Origin: Treponema sp.
Lineage (GTDB): Bacteria; Spirochaetota; Spirochaetia; Treponematales; Breznakiellaceae
NCBI GenBank assembly: GCA_031256035.1
Contig: JAIRRJ010000095.1
Coordinates: forward strand, 1 to 64,000
Length of the DNA stretch: 64,000 bases
Reading direction: 5' to 3'
A model generated the notes under the pieces. It was not told where the DNA came from. It saw only the letters and a program-made list of their open reading frames with translations, and ran no database searches. Numbering within the stretch: the stretch's first letter is position 1; every line of letters begins with the position of its first letter. The position numbers and the translations under genes were made by a program. Positions 34,511-45,331 of the stretch are shown here, piece after piece.

Positions 34511-35662
34511 ATGAAATCTCTTTTTTCCGCCATTTTGGTTTTTTGCGCCGCCTTTAGCGCTATGTCGCTCTATGCCGCTCCCCTTGAAGGAGGGTTCTCC
34601 AAGGCGCCAAAAACATCGGCATCGCTTGATGAAAAAGTTCAACTCTACCTGGAAGCGCGTTATAGAGTAATTGACGCGGCGGAAAAATACGAAAAAACAC
34701 CCTACCTTTACGGCGGACTGGATCATAAGGGAGTGGATTGTTCTGGATTGATTTTTGTCAGTTTTAGGGACGCTATTGGAGTGTCCCTGCCCCGGTCGTG
34801 CGCCGGTCTTTATTCGTGGGCGGAAAAAATACCGCGCGACAGGGCGCAGCCGGGAGATCTTCTGTTTTTTAAAACCGATAACACCGGCAAGATTACCCAC
34901 GTTGCTCTTTATTTGGGCGAGGGAAATTTCATTCATGCCGCATCCGCCGGACCTGATACAGGGGTGATTTATTCGCATCTTGATGAACGATACTGGTCCC
35001 GTACTTTTGTCGGGGCAGGGCGCGCTTTTCCCGAAGATTTGTCCGGAAAACCGCCTTTGGCCGGTAAACCTGCCGGTGCGAGATCGGAAACGAATGTAAC
35101 AACCGGCGGCTGGGGCGGGCGAACAGATTCCCCGGCGGAGGACGCTTCCGCTGTTGTTAAAGACGGACGCCTTCTGCTTGGTGTTGCGATTGCGCCGACA
35201 TGGAACGCTTTTTTGAAAGATCATGATCTGTTCCGGGGCTTTGCTTCCCAGCTTCACATAAAAGCTGATACTTATACCTTCGGTCCGCGAATGGTCTTTG
35301 GTATGGAAATAAGACCCGAATACGACGGCGCTCTTGGTGTTTTCCGTCTGCCGCTTACATTCTCATGGGGACCCAGCGAAAAAATCATGATTTTTGCCGG
35401 CCCTGTGTTTAGTTTTGGAGACGCTTCCCTCTCAACAGACGAAGGCGTGCGGCATTACTCCGGCGGAACAAACTGGATTGGAGCCGCAGGCATTACCGCC
35501 GCACCCTTCATCATCAGCACCGAGAGCGGTGATTTTGCGCCCTACCTTGAAGCGGCGTGGCAGTACTATTTCAGCGATAGTCCGGGCAGTAACCCCAACG
35601 CCGATTTTTCAGCGGGCTTCCGTTTTTCTACCGGTCTCAGGTGGACTTTTCAGGTTCGTTAG
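34511..35662 (+). CDS. NlpC/P60 peptidase fused to an outer-membrane barrel-like domain
   Basis: The signal peptide (KSLFSAILVFCAAFSAMSLYA) sets the start at 34511. Residues about 45-175 form an NlpC/P60 cysteine peptidase: YLYGGLDHKGVDCSGLIFVS (catalytic Cys), ITHVALYLGEGNFIHAAS (His). After a linker the last 170 residues show alternating strands (GVAIAPTWNAF, FGMEIRPEYDGALG, FIISTESGDFAPYLEAAWQY) and end LRWTFQVR, resembling a barrel. The protein might anchor a peptidoglycan hydrolase in the outer membrane. The peptidase part is sure; the barrel part is inference from pattern. Confidence 0.8.
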   Translation: MKSLFSAILVFCAAFSAMSLYAAPLEGGFSKAPKTSASLDEKVQLYLEARYRVIDAAEKYEKTPYLYGGLDHKGVDCSGLIFVSFRDAIGVSLPRSCAGLYSWAEKIPRDRAQPGDLLFFKTDNTGKITHVALYLGEGNFIHAASAGPDTGVIYSHLDERYWSRTFVGAGRAFPEDLSGKPPLAGKPAGARSETNVTTGGWGGRTDSPAEDASAVVKDGRLLLGVAIAPTWNAFLKDHDLFRGFASQLHIKADTYTFGPRMVFGMEIRPEYDGALGVFRLPLTFSWGPSEKIMIFAGPVFSFGDASLSTDEGVRHYSGGTNWIGAAGITAAPFIISTESGDFAPYLEAAWQYYFSDSPGSNPNADFSAGFRFSTGLRWTFQVR

Positions 35663-35736
35663 TTACCGTTTCATAAAATAGATTATTATGCTATAATTCT
35701 CTTGCTTCAATTTTTTCCTGAAGGAGCAAGCAAGAC

Positions 35737-38968
<3,232 letters not shown>

Positions 38969-39322
38969 CTATTTTGTTTTAGTATAAACATTAGATCCTA
39001 CCTTCAAACCAGTGGAGTCGAATGTCCCAATACGTGTATGGGTATAATCATTTTCTTTACACCATAATACTGCTCCATCTGTCCATACTTCGTTATACAC
39101 ATAGTTGGTAATTACATTACCATCATATTTGGTGAGGTACTCTACTTTAGCATCCGAAACAATGTAAGAGTACTCATATATATATGTAGTGCCGGTAGTA
39201 CGTGTGTATGTCCCTTGATACTTTGCATCAATCGCATCATCATCGTCTGAGCATCCAACAACCGTCATTCCGAATACCAGTACCATTGCCAGTATTCCCA
39301 TCAAAATAAGCCCTTTTTTCAT
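38969..39322 (-). CDS. small lipoprotein, unknown function
   Basis: The 117-aa product has a lipoprotein signal: KKGLILMGILAMVLVFGMTV then VGCSDDDDA. AAGGAG precedes the ATG. The mature part is a small beta-rich domain (YQGTYTRTTGTTYIYEYSYI, GTFDSTGLKVGSNVYTKTK). Proteins with this signal peptide and GTY-type strands are frequent in treponemes, where they are mostly of unknown role. The leader on the minus strand holds a terminator-like hairpin. Confidence 0.75.
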   Translation of the reverse strand: MKKGLILMGILAMVLVFGMTVVGCSDDDDAIDAKYQGTYTRTTGTTYIYEYSYIVSDAKVEYLTKYDGNVITNYVYNEVWTDGAVLWCKENDYTHTRIGTFDSTGLKVGSNVYTKTK

Positions 39323-39362
39323 AAGAACTCCTTTGCAGTTTTAGTCCTGCCGACTTATAAAA

Positions 39363-39400
39363 AAGCCTGCTGTCCAACGGACAGCTTACAGGCTGTTTTT
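39363..39400. terminator. hairpin with T-runs on both sides, ahead of the lipoprotein gene
   Basis: AGCCTG/CAGGCT outer and CTGTCC/GGACAG inner arms, with a bulge. T-runs follow on both strands. It lies between a good minus-strand promoter (39482-39510) and the lipoprotein start, so it could be an attenuator. Confidence 0.55.
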
Positions 39401-39481
39401 CCACAGAAAAATTGTATTTACAGTATAATGGGGATTTACGCTTAAGGGGAAATGTTTGCCTCTGTTTTGCATAGTTAGTGT

Positions 39482-39510
39482 AATTTACAATAAAATGAGA
39501 AAAGTGTCAA
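39482..39510 (-). promoter_or_regulatory. promoter upstream of the lipoprotein gene
   Basis: TTGACA (plus 39505-39510), 17 bp, TAAATT (plus 39482-39487), reading leftward, just after the fab operon hairpin. Confidence 0.5.
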
Positions 39511-39512
39511 GC

Positions 39513-39546
39513 GGTGAAAAATCGGCATCCCTGCCGATTTTTCACC
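39513..39546. terminator. 15-bp perfect hairpin after the fab operon
   Basis: GGTGAAAAATCGGCA pairs perfectly with TGCCGATTTTTCACC around a 4-nt loop. It lies about 90 bp after fabZ and probably ends the fab transcript. Confidence 0.6.
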
Positions 39547-39634
39547 TAGAAGTTTTGCCGCAGGTAAAACTTCAGCTAAAGCTTTGGAAACAGCGCCATC
39601 CTTGGCGCGGGAACATCCGCTATTTACGGTAAGT

Positions 39635-40063
39635 TTAGCCTGCGGCTCCGCTTGAAACGAGGCACATCCACTCGGCTTCTGCGGCGAGTTCTTCGCCGAC
39701 AAAAGCCTTGCCTGATTGTTTGACCATTCTGGGGGAGACGCGCAGGTTTTCAATTTCTGAGCGGACTTCATCGCCGGGGCGCACCTGTCGGCGGAATTTT
39801 ACCTTGTCAATTGTGGCAAGGAAAAACAAAGAGTCGCCGCCAAGGACGCCGAGTTTGCGCAACCCGGCGCCGCCTGACTGAGCCATTGTTTCCACCAGAA
39901 CCACGCCGGGTACGACGGGGTACTCAGGGAAATGCCCCTTAAAGAAAAATTCCTTCTCGGTGAATATGTGTTTTGCAACGATTTTTTCATTGCTGGCTTC
40001 GACAATTTCATCCACGAAAAGGAATGGTTCTCTGTGCGGGAGCAGGTTTTCAATTTCGTTCAT
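39635..40063 (-). CDS. fabZ: FabZ, 3-hydroxyacyl-ACP dehydratase
   Basis: The 142-aa protein has LLPHREPFLFVDEIVE, GHFPEYPVVPGVVLVETMAQ with the catalytic His and Glu, and KVKFRRQVRPGDEV. It is a hot-dog fold dehydratase of the fatty-acid elongation cycle. It is the last gene of the fab operon, 4 bp after fabF. Confidence 0.93.
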   Translation of the reverse strand: MNEIENLLPHREPFLFVDEIVEASNEKIVAKHIFTEKEFFFKGHFPEYPVVPGVVLVETMAQSGGAGLRKLGVLGGDSLFFLATIDKVKFRRQVRPGDEVRSEIENLRVSPRMVKQSGKAFVGEELAAEAEWMCLVSSGAAG

Positions 40064-40067
40064 GGTT

Positions 40068-41339
40068 TTAGCCCTCGTATTTCTTAAACACCACCACTCC
40101 GTTGTGGCCGCCGAAGCCCAACGAACCGGAGCCTGCGGCTTTCACTTCGCCGTACTGAGCCTTGTTTGGTACATAGTCAAGGTCGCACTCAGGGTCGGGG
40201 TTATCAAGGTTGATCGTGGGCGGATAAAAACTGTCACGGATAGCGAGGATGCAGGCGATAGCCTCTATGCCGCCACCGCCGGCGATGCAGTGGCCGTGCA
40301 TACTCTTGGTGCTGGAAACTTTCATCTTGTAGGCATGATCCCCAAAGACGATTTTGAGCATTTTGGTTTCGGTGGGATCGTTTATTTCTGTCGAAGTGCC
40401 GTGAGCGTTGTAATACTGAATGTCTTCGGGTTTAAGGTCAGCGTCAGCGATTGCCATTTTTACCGCATTTGAGCCGCCCATGCCGGTAGGATCAGGGGAC
40501 GTTATGTGATAAGCATCGGCAGTTGCGCCGTATCCTGCCAGTTCGGCGATGATCTTCGCGCCGCGTTTTTTGGCGTGTTCTTCACTTTCAAGGATCAGTA
40601 CGCCTGAGCCTTCTGCGATTACAAAACCATCGCGGTCTGCGTCAAAGGGGCGGGAGGCTTTTGTCGGTTCTCCGCAGCGTTTGGTGGAAAGCGCTTTGAG
40701 CATCTGAAAGCCGCCCACGGCAAAAGGACCAATGGTGGATTCAGTGCCGCCGGAAATGACCACATCGCAGCGGCCTGTGCGGATAAGGTCGAGAGCTTGT
40801 CCCAGCGCATCAGTACCGGAAGCGCAGGCGGTAACCTGAGTAAGAGCCGGTCCCTTTGTGCCGAACATCATCGAGATATTTCCGGCAGCTTCGTTGGGGA
40901 TCATCATGGGGACGGTGAGGGGCAGCATCCGCTTGGGACCTGAGTCAAACATCTTTTTGTGCGATTCGGTAACGATTTCAAATCCTCCTATACCGTTGCC
41001 AAGACATATGCCGGTTCTCCATGGATCGCTTTTTACGGGGCGTTTACCTTCTGCGTCAGTTTCGCCCATCAGCCCCGCATCGTTAAGAGCCTGAACAGTC
41101 GCCGCTACTGCGAACTGGGTAAAGCGCGCCATTTTGCGGGCTTCTTTTTTGTCCATGTAGAGTCCGGTATCAAAATCTTTTACTTCGCCCGCTATTGTTA
41201 CGTCAAACCCGGTGGTGTCAAACTGGGTGATCGGCCCGATCCCGCTCTTTCCTTCTTTGAGGGATTTACAAAAATCTTCCACTGTGCTGCCAATGGGGGA
41301 AATTACTCCCATTCCGGTTACTACAACTTTCTTTTTCAT
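40068..41339 (-). CDS. fabF: FabF, beta-ketoacyl-ACP synthase II
   Basis: The 423-aa enzyme elongates acyl-ACP. The active site has TACASGTDALG (Cys near 168), NAHGTSTEINDPTE and STKSMHGHCIAGGGG, where the second His segment differs slightly from the common MTGHLLGAAG. The start ATG 41339 has AGGAG upstream; a longer frame to 41405 is not supported. It is separated from fabG by 77 bp holding two hairpins, instead of the acpP gene often found there. Confidence 0.94.
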   Translation of the reverse strand: MKKKVVVTGMGVISPIGSTVEDFCKSLKEGKSGIGPITQFDTTGFDVTIAGEVKDFDTGLYMDKKEARKMARFTQFAVAATVQALNDAGLMGETDAEGKRPVKSDPWRTGICLGNGIGGFEIVTESHKKMFDSGPKRMLPLTVPMMIPNEAAGNISMMFGTKGPALTQVTACASGTDALGQALDLIRTGRCDVVISGGTESTIGPFAVGGFQMLKALSTKRCGEPTKASRPFDADRDGFVIAEGSGVLILESEEHAKKRGAKIIAELAGYGATADAYHITSPDPTGMGGSNAVKMAIADADLKPEDIQYYNAHGTSTEINDPTETKMLKIVFGDHAYKMKVSSTKSMHGHCIAGGGGIEAIACILAIRDSFYPPTINLDNPDPECDLDYVPNKAQYGEVKAAGSGSLGFGGHNGVVVFKKYEG

Positions 41340-41416
41340 TTTAACTCCTATGTTGCTCCGCCGAAGGGCGGAGCGGTAAAATCGAAGCCAAACTCTGTTT
41401 GGCAAATCTCCTGTCC
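41340..41416 (-). promoter_or_regulatory. intercistronic hairpins between fabG and fabF
   Basis: Two stems: GCTCCGCC, GAAG, GGCGGAGC (41355-41374) and CCAAAC, TCT, GTTTGG (41388-41402). They could be processing or attenuation signals within the fab transcript. Confidence 0.5.
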
Positions 41417-42151
41417 TTAAAAATACATTCCGCCGTCTACGGGCAATACCTGCCCGGTAATATACGAAGATAAATCAGACGCGAAGAAGAGCGCCACTCC
41501 CGCGACATCTTCCTGCTTTCCGGTTCTCTTCATTGGTATAACATCGATCATTTTTTTCTGCACTTCTTCCGGCACTGCCGCGGTCATGTCGGTTTCAATG
41601 TAACCGGGCGCAATCGCGTTAACCCGCACGCTCCGGCTTGCGTATTCACTTGCAAGGCTCTTTGTTACGCCGATAAGCCCTGCCTTGCTGGCGGCATAAT
41701 TCGCCTGCCCGCCGTTGCCGTGAATCCCGACAACGCTTGCCATGTTGATGATTGAACCTGTGCGCTTTCGCGTCATATCCCTGCCAACGAGACGGGAAAT
41801 CAAAAAAGCCGCAGTCAGGTTAATGTCCAGCACCTTCTGCCAGTCTTCAATGGACATCCTGAACGAAAGGTTGTCCTTGGTGATACCGGCGTTATTAACC
41901 AATATATCAAACCCGCCGGATTCTTTCAGGCTGCTTTCAATAACCGCTTCTATTTCGTTTGTTTTTGAAAGATCAAGGGTTATCCAGTGAAGTTTCCCTT
42001 TCGCGGCTTCGACACGCGCCGAAAGGTCTTCCGGTGTTTTGTAATCCAGTCCCCAGACTTCCGCTCCCTGTGCGATAAACAGATCCGCGATTGTTTTCCC
42101 AATGCCTCTGTAGGCTCCGGTTATCAACGCTTTTTTATTTTCCAGCATCAT
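41417..42151 (-). CDS. fabG: FabG, 3-oxoacyl-ACP reductase
   Basis: This is a 244-aa short-chain dehydrogenase. The NAD(P) loop is TGAYRGIGKTIA. The catalytic set has NNAG, MASVVGIHG (Ser) and YAASKAG (Tyr, Lys). GYIETDMT and a final GQVLPVDGGMYF are typical of FabG. The ATG overlaps the fabD stop by 4 nt. It reduces 3-ketoacyl-ACP in the cycle run by this operon. Confidence 0.94.
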   Translation of the reverse strand: MMLENKKALITGAYRGIGKTIADLFIAQGAEVWGLDYKTPEDLSARVEAAKGKLHWITLDLSKTNEIEAVIESSLKESGGFDILVNNAGITKDNLSFRMSIEDWQKVLDINLTAAFLISRLVGRDMTRKRTGSIINMASVVGIHGNGGQANYAASKAGLIGVTKSLASEYASRSVRVNAIAPGYIETDMTAAVPEEVQKKMIDVIPMKRTGKQEDVAGVALFFASDLSSYITGQVLPVDGGMYF

Positions 42152-43140
42152 ACTCCCTCTCCTATCTTCGATATATCCTCTACAGTTCCGGCGATGAAGC
42201 AGGGAATTGAACTCCCTGAATCTTTCCAGAGACCCTGCAATACTTTACCGGGACCGACTTCAAGACAAGCTTCAATGCCAAGAGCCGCGACAGCAGCTTC
42301 TTCTTCCACCCAGCGAACAGGGCTTGTAATTTGAGCAAGCGCGAGTTTTTTCGCCTCCGCGCCGGAAGTTACCTGTTTGCCTGTAACATTTGAAAAGAGC
42401 GGAATAGAAGGATCGCTGAAGGTTACCGCTTCCAGAGCCGGGCGGAATGCCTCGGCGGCATCGGCGATCAACGGCGAATGGAAGGGACCGGCAACCTGCA
42501 GGCGGATAACCCGCTTTGCGCCCGCTTCCTTGAAACGCGTCTCCGCTTCGGTAAGGGCGGCGGCGGTTCCGCTGACCACAAGCTGCTTGGGCGAATTGAT
42601 ATTCGCCGCGTAGAGGTCTTTCAGTCCTGCTGCGCTCCATTGGGCAATCAGGGATTCAACTTGTTCGGGAGCAAGCCCGACAATCGCCGCCATGCCCGGC
42701 GCCGCCGAAGCATCGCCTCCCGCTGCATCCCGCAACTTGTCGGCGGATTTTTGCATCGCCTCGCTGCGCGCCTTGATCAAACGGAAACAATCGGCGGCGC
42801 TGATCACACCGCTGTAAACAAGAGCGGCATATTCGCCAAGGCTGAAACCGGCGCATGCGGCTGGGCTGTAGCCCTGTTCGCCAAGATACGCCGCCGCCGC
42901 AAGATTGGCGAGGGTAATCGCCGGCTGCGCGACATCGGTGCGTTTCAAGGTATCAGCATCGGAATCCCGCAGGAGGGCTTCCATATCCTTGCCAAAAATT
43001 TCAGACGCTTTTGCAAAAAGTTCCTTTACCGCGTCGCATTTTGCAACGGAGTTTCCCGCGCATGAAAGAAAATCAAGCGCCATTCCCTGAGACTGCGCTC
43101 CCTGACCGGGAAACAGATACACGACTTTGTTTTTATTCAT
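42148..43140 (-). CDS. fabD: FabD, malonyl-CoA:ACP transacylase, with repeat-derived insertion
   Basis: The 330-aa enzyme has FPGQGAQSQGMALDFL, GFSLGEYAALVYSG (catalytic Ser near 100), GPFHSPLI and a final EVGPGKVLQGLW. Residues about 27-35 (CAGNSVAKC) are encoded by a dispersed E1 repeat in inverted orientation. They fall in the loop between the oxyanion strand and helix, before AVKELFAKAS, where other FabD proteins are shorter. The protein should still work, since all catalytic parts are present. It overlaps fabG by 4 nt. Confidence 0.92.
   Translation of the reverse strand: MNKNKVVYLFPGQGAQSQGMALDFLSCAGNSVAKCDAVKELFAKASEIFGKDMEALLRDSDADTLKRTDVAQPAITLANLAAAAYLGEQGYSPAACAGFSLGEYAALVYSGVISAADCFRLIKARSEAMQKSADKLRDAAGGDASAAPGMAAIVGLAPEQVESLIAQWSAAGLKDLYAANINSPKQLVVSGTAAALTEAETRFKEAGAKRVIRLQVAGPFHSPLIADAAEAFRPALEAVTFSDPSIPLFSNVTGKQVTSGAEAKKLALAQITSPVRWVEEEAAVAALGIEACLEVGPGKVLQGLWKDSGSSIPCFIAGTVEDISKIGEGV
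43037..43062 (-). repeat. dispersed repeat E1, copy B (inside fabD)
   Basis: TTGCAACGGAGTTTCCCGCG on the plus strand. Read on the coding (minus) strand it gives AGNSVA, so its orientation relative to the gene is opposite to copies A, C and F. Confidence 0.75.
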
Positions 43141-43153
43141 TCACTTACCTCAT

Positions 43154-44188
43154 TTACCAAATTATTATGTTTCCGCCGTAGGTAAGGCCTCCGCCAAAGC
43201 CTACGGTTAAAAGTAAATCTCCCTTCTTCAATAATCCGTTTCTGTTCATTTCGTCAAGGGCGAGGGGAATTGACGCTGCCGAAGTGTTGGCGTATTCCTC
43301 AATATTTAGATAAAACCTTTCAAGAGGGATGCGCAGCCGTCTTGCCGCCGCCTGAACAATCCGCGCATTTGCCTGATGCGGTATAATTCTCGCAATGTCG
43401 TCAATCTTTATATCCTCGGCTTTCATAAGAGCGTCTATGGTGTCAGTTACTGCCTTTACAGCAAAATTGTACACTTCCTGACCGTTCATCTCAATATAAA
43501 TGGGTTCGGTCATTGTTTCGCCTTTTTTATACGGATTGCGTGAACCGCCCCTGCGCATTATCAGACTTGAATTGCCCGACCCGTCAGCGTATATAAGAGA
43601 GCGTAAAATGCCGCGCTTGCCGTCAGCGCCGGTTTTTTCCAGAATCACCGCTCCTGCGCCGTCTCCGAAAAGAACGCACGTTCCTCTGTCATTCCAGTCA
43701 GTTACTTTGGTCAATATCTCAGAACCTATCACCAAAGCCCGCTTCCGCTCTTGCCTGATGCTCAAAAGTCCGGCGGCAGTTTCAAGGCCATAGACAAAGC
43801 CGGTACAGCCGGCGGTAACATCCATCGCGGCGGCATTGCGCGCTCCGATTTTGTTCTGCACAATACATGCAGTGGAAGGAGTGCCGTAAAAATCCGGCGT
43901 TGCCGTTGCCAGAATAATCATGTCGATGCTTCCGGCAATTTCGGATGCGGCTCTGTTCCTTTCTGCAATGTCCGCACCGGTATAGCCCGCCGCCATTGCC
44001 AAGGCGTTTTTCGCCGCTTCCACAGCCAGATCGCTGCATGCGGTATTTTCATCAGCTATGTGGCGATTTCCAATTCCGGTGTGGGACCTGATCCACTCGT
44101 CGGTTGTATCGATTTGAGCCGATAAATCATTGTTGCTCACCCTTTTCGGCGGTACTGCTTTTCCTGTTCCAATAATTTCAATTGCCAT
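43154..44188 (-). CDS. fabH: FabH, beta-ketoacyl-ACP synthase III
   Basis: The 344-aa enzyme starts fatty-acid synthesis. The triad is in DVTAGCTGFVYGL (Cys near 128), IIPHQANARI (His) and EEYANTSAASIPLAL (Asn). It ends FGGGLTYGGNIIIW. It is about 15-20 residues longer than usual, due to a stretch GYTGADIAERNRAASEIAGS near 68-88. First gene of the fab operon, 13 bp before fabD. Confidence 0.94.
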   Translation of the reverse strand: MAIEIIGTGKAVPPKRVSNNDLSAQIDTTDEWIRSHTGIGNRHIADENTACSDLAVEAAKNALAMAAGYTGADIAERNRAASEIAGSIDMIILATATPDFYGTPSTACIVQNKIGARNAAAMDVTAGCTGFVYGLETAAGLLSIRQERKRALVIGSEILTKVTDWNDRGTCVLFGDGAGAVILEKTGADGKRGILRSLIYADGSGNSSLIMRRGGSRNPYKKGETMTEPIYIEMNGQEVYNFAVKAVTDTIDALMKAEDIKIDDIARIIPHQANARIVQAAARRLRIPLERFYLNIEEYANTSAASIPLALDEMNRNGLLKKGDLLLTVGFGGGLTYGGNIIIW

Positions 44189-44198
44189 TTTTTCTTTT

Positions 44199-44260
44199 AT
44201 GACAAATTTTTAATTTTTGTCATGCTCCTAATATTCTAAAAAATTTCCTGATTTTGTCAA
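44199..44260 (-). promoter_or_regulatory. fab operon promoter with downstream operator
   Basis: On the minus strand TTGACA (plus 44255-44260), 16 bp, TAGAAT. Just after the predicted start lies an inverted repeat at 44199-44223 with arms ATGACAAA and TTTTGTCAT. It does not match FapR or FabT sites that I know. A second perfect inverted repeat (ACCCAAAAA/TTTTTGGGT, 44273-44293) lies further upstream. Confidence 0.65.
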
Positions 44261-44329
44261 GATATTTTTTTGACCCAAAAACAGTTTTTGGGTTGCGAAT
44301 TTGCTGAAAAACGGCAAAAATGGCTGGAA

Positions 44330-45331
44330 ATGGCAAACCCATACCTGACGCCGAGCCTGAAGGGCGTCGAACCAAAGGTTCGCGGTTCCCTCCCGTATAA
44401 ATCCTGCCGGCTCTGTCCCCGTTCCTGCGGCGTTGACCGTACCGCCGGAGAGAAGGGTTATTGCGAAGAAACCGCCGAACTGCGGGTTGCCGCCGCGTTG
44501 CTGCACTGCGGGGAGGAGCCGCCTCTGGTCGGAACAACAGGTTCGGGGACGATTTTTGTCAGCGGGTGCAGCTTGAGGTGTGTCTTTTGCCAGAATTATC
44601 AAATTTCGCAAGGAGACGCCGCCGCGCAGGCAATGGGCAAGCCGGTTTCAACTGAAGAATTTGCGGCAATCTGCATTGCGCTTCAAAACAAGGGCGCGGA
44701 GAATATCAACATTGTTACAGGCAGCCACGCAATCCCCGCAATTGTTCAGGGGGTTATCGCCGCGAGAAAAGCGGGGATGAAGATTCCTCTGCTTTGGAAT
44801 TGTTCAGCTTATGAAAACACAAGTGCGCTTGAAATGTTAAGGGATCATGTTGATGTATACCTGCCGGACCTAAAAACAATGGACAGCGAAATTGCGGAAA
44901 AATTCTTTAATGCGCCGGATTATCCGGCAACGGCGGCGGCGGCAATTATAAAAATGATGGATATGTCACGCGAAAAGGTAATTGTCCGCCACCTAATCCT
45001 GCCGGATTACCTTGAATCCACACACCGCGTACTGCGCTGGTTTGCAGATAACGCCAAAGACCGCGCTTTGCTTTCCCTAATGACGCAATACACCCCAATT
45101 CCCGGCAGGCAGCAGACGGCGCCCAATCGTTTCGTAAGCGAAAAAGATTACAAAACCGTCCTTGGCTGGCTTGAGGAATTTAACATTGAGGAAGGTTTTT
45201 GTCAGGAGCTTGTTACCGGCAGTGATTGGCTGCCGGATTTTTTGCGTCCTAATCCCTTTTCATCCGAACTTTCCGTTCCCGTGTGGCATTTTGCAACGCA
45301 GTTTCCCGCGCATTTTACCAGCCGAACTTAA
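44330..45331 (+). CDS. PflX-like radical SAM protein (COG1313), with repeat-derived ends
   Basis: The 333-aa protein has an N-terminal CRLCPRSCGVDR, a radical SAM motif SGCSLRCVFCQNYQIS (CX3CX2C), and NIVTGSHAIPAIVQG. This matches COG1313 proteins, homologues of pyruvate formate-lyase activase of unknown target. Residues 5-22 (YLTPSLKGVEPKVRGSLP) are encoded by repeat E2, and residues about 320-328 (HFATQFPAH) by repeat E1 just before the stop. The core begins at YKSCRLCP and ends at SVPVWHF, so both additions are at the ends. The start is uncertain. The 3' end overlaps the convergent barrel gene by 17 bp. Confidence 0.82.
   Translation: MANPYLTPSLKGVEPKVRGSLPYKSCRLCPRSCGVDRTAGEKGYCEETAELRVAAALLHCGEEPPLVGTTGSGTIFVSGCSLRCVFCQNYQISQGDAAAQAMGKPVSTEEFAAICIALQNKGAENINIVTGSHAIPAIVQGVIAARKAGMKIPLLWNCSAYENTSALEMLRDHVDVYLPDLKTMDSEIAEKFFNAPDYPATAAAAIIKMMDMSREKVIVRHLILPDYLESTHRVLRWFADNAKDRALLSLMTQYTPIPGRQQTAPNRFVSEKDYKTVLGWLEEFNIEEGFCQELVTGSDWLPDFLRPNPFSSELSVPVWHFATQFPAHFTSRT
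44342..44395 (+). repeat. dispersed repeat E2, copy 1
   Basis: Begins TACCTGACGCCGAGCC and ends GGTTCCCTCCCG. It contains two stems, GACGCC/GGCGTC and CGAACC/GGTTCG. It matches 48567-48620 (inverted) at 51 of 54 positions. Confidence 0.85.
45287..45312 (+). repeat. dispersed repeat E1, copy C
   Basis: TTGCAACGCAGTTTCCCGCG, read as HFATQFPAH at the very end of the PflX-like protein and ending 3 bp before the convergent barrel gene's stop. Confidence 0.75.

Noticed and set aside
33871-34533. Long minus-strand frames opposite the PHP and NlpC genes
   Set aside because: They are antisense shadows of well-supported genes.
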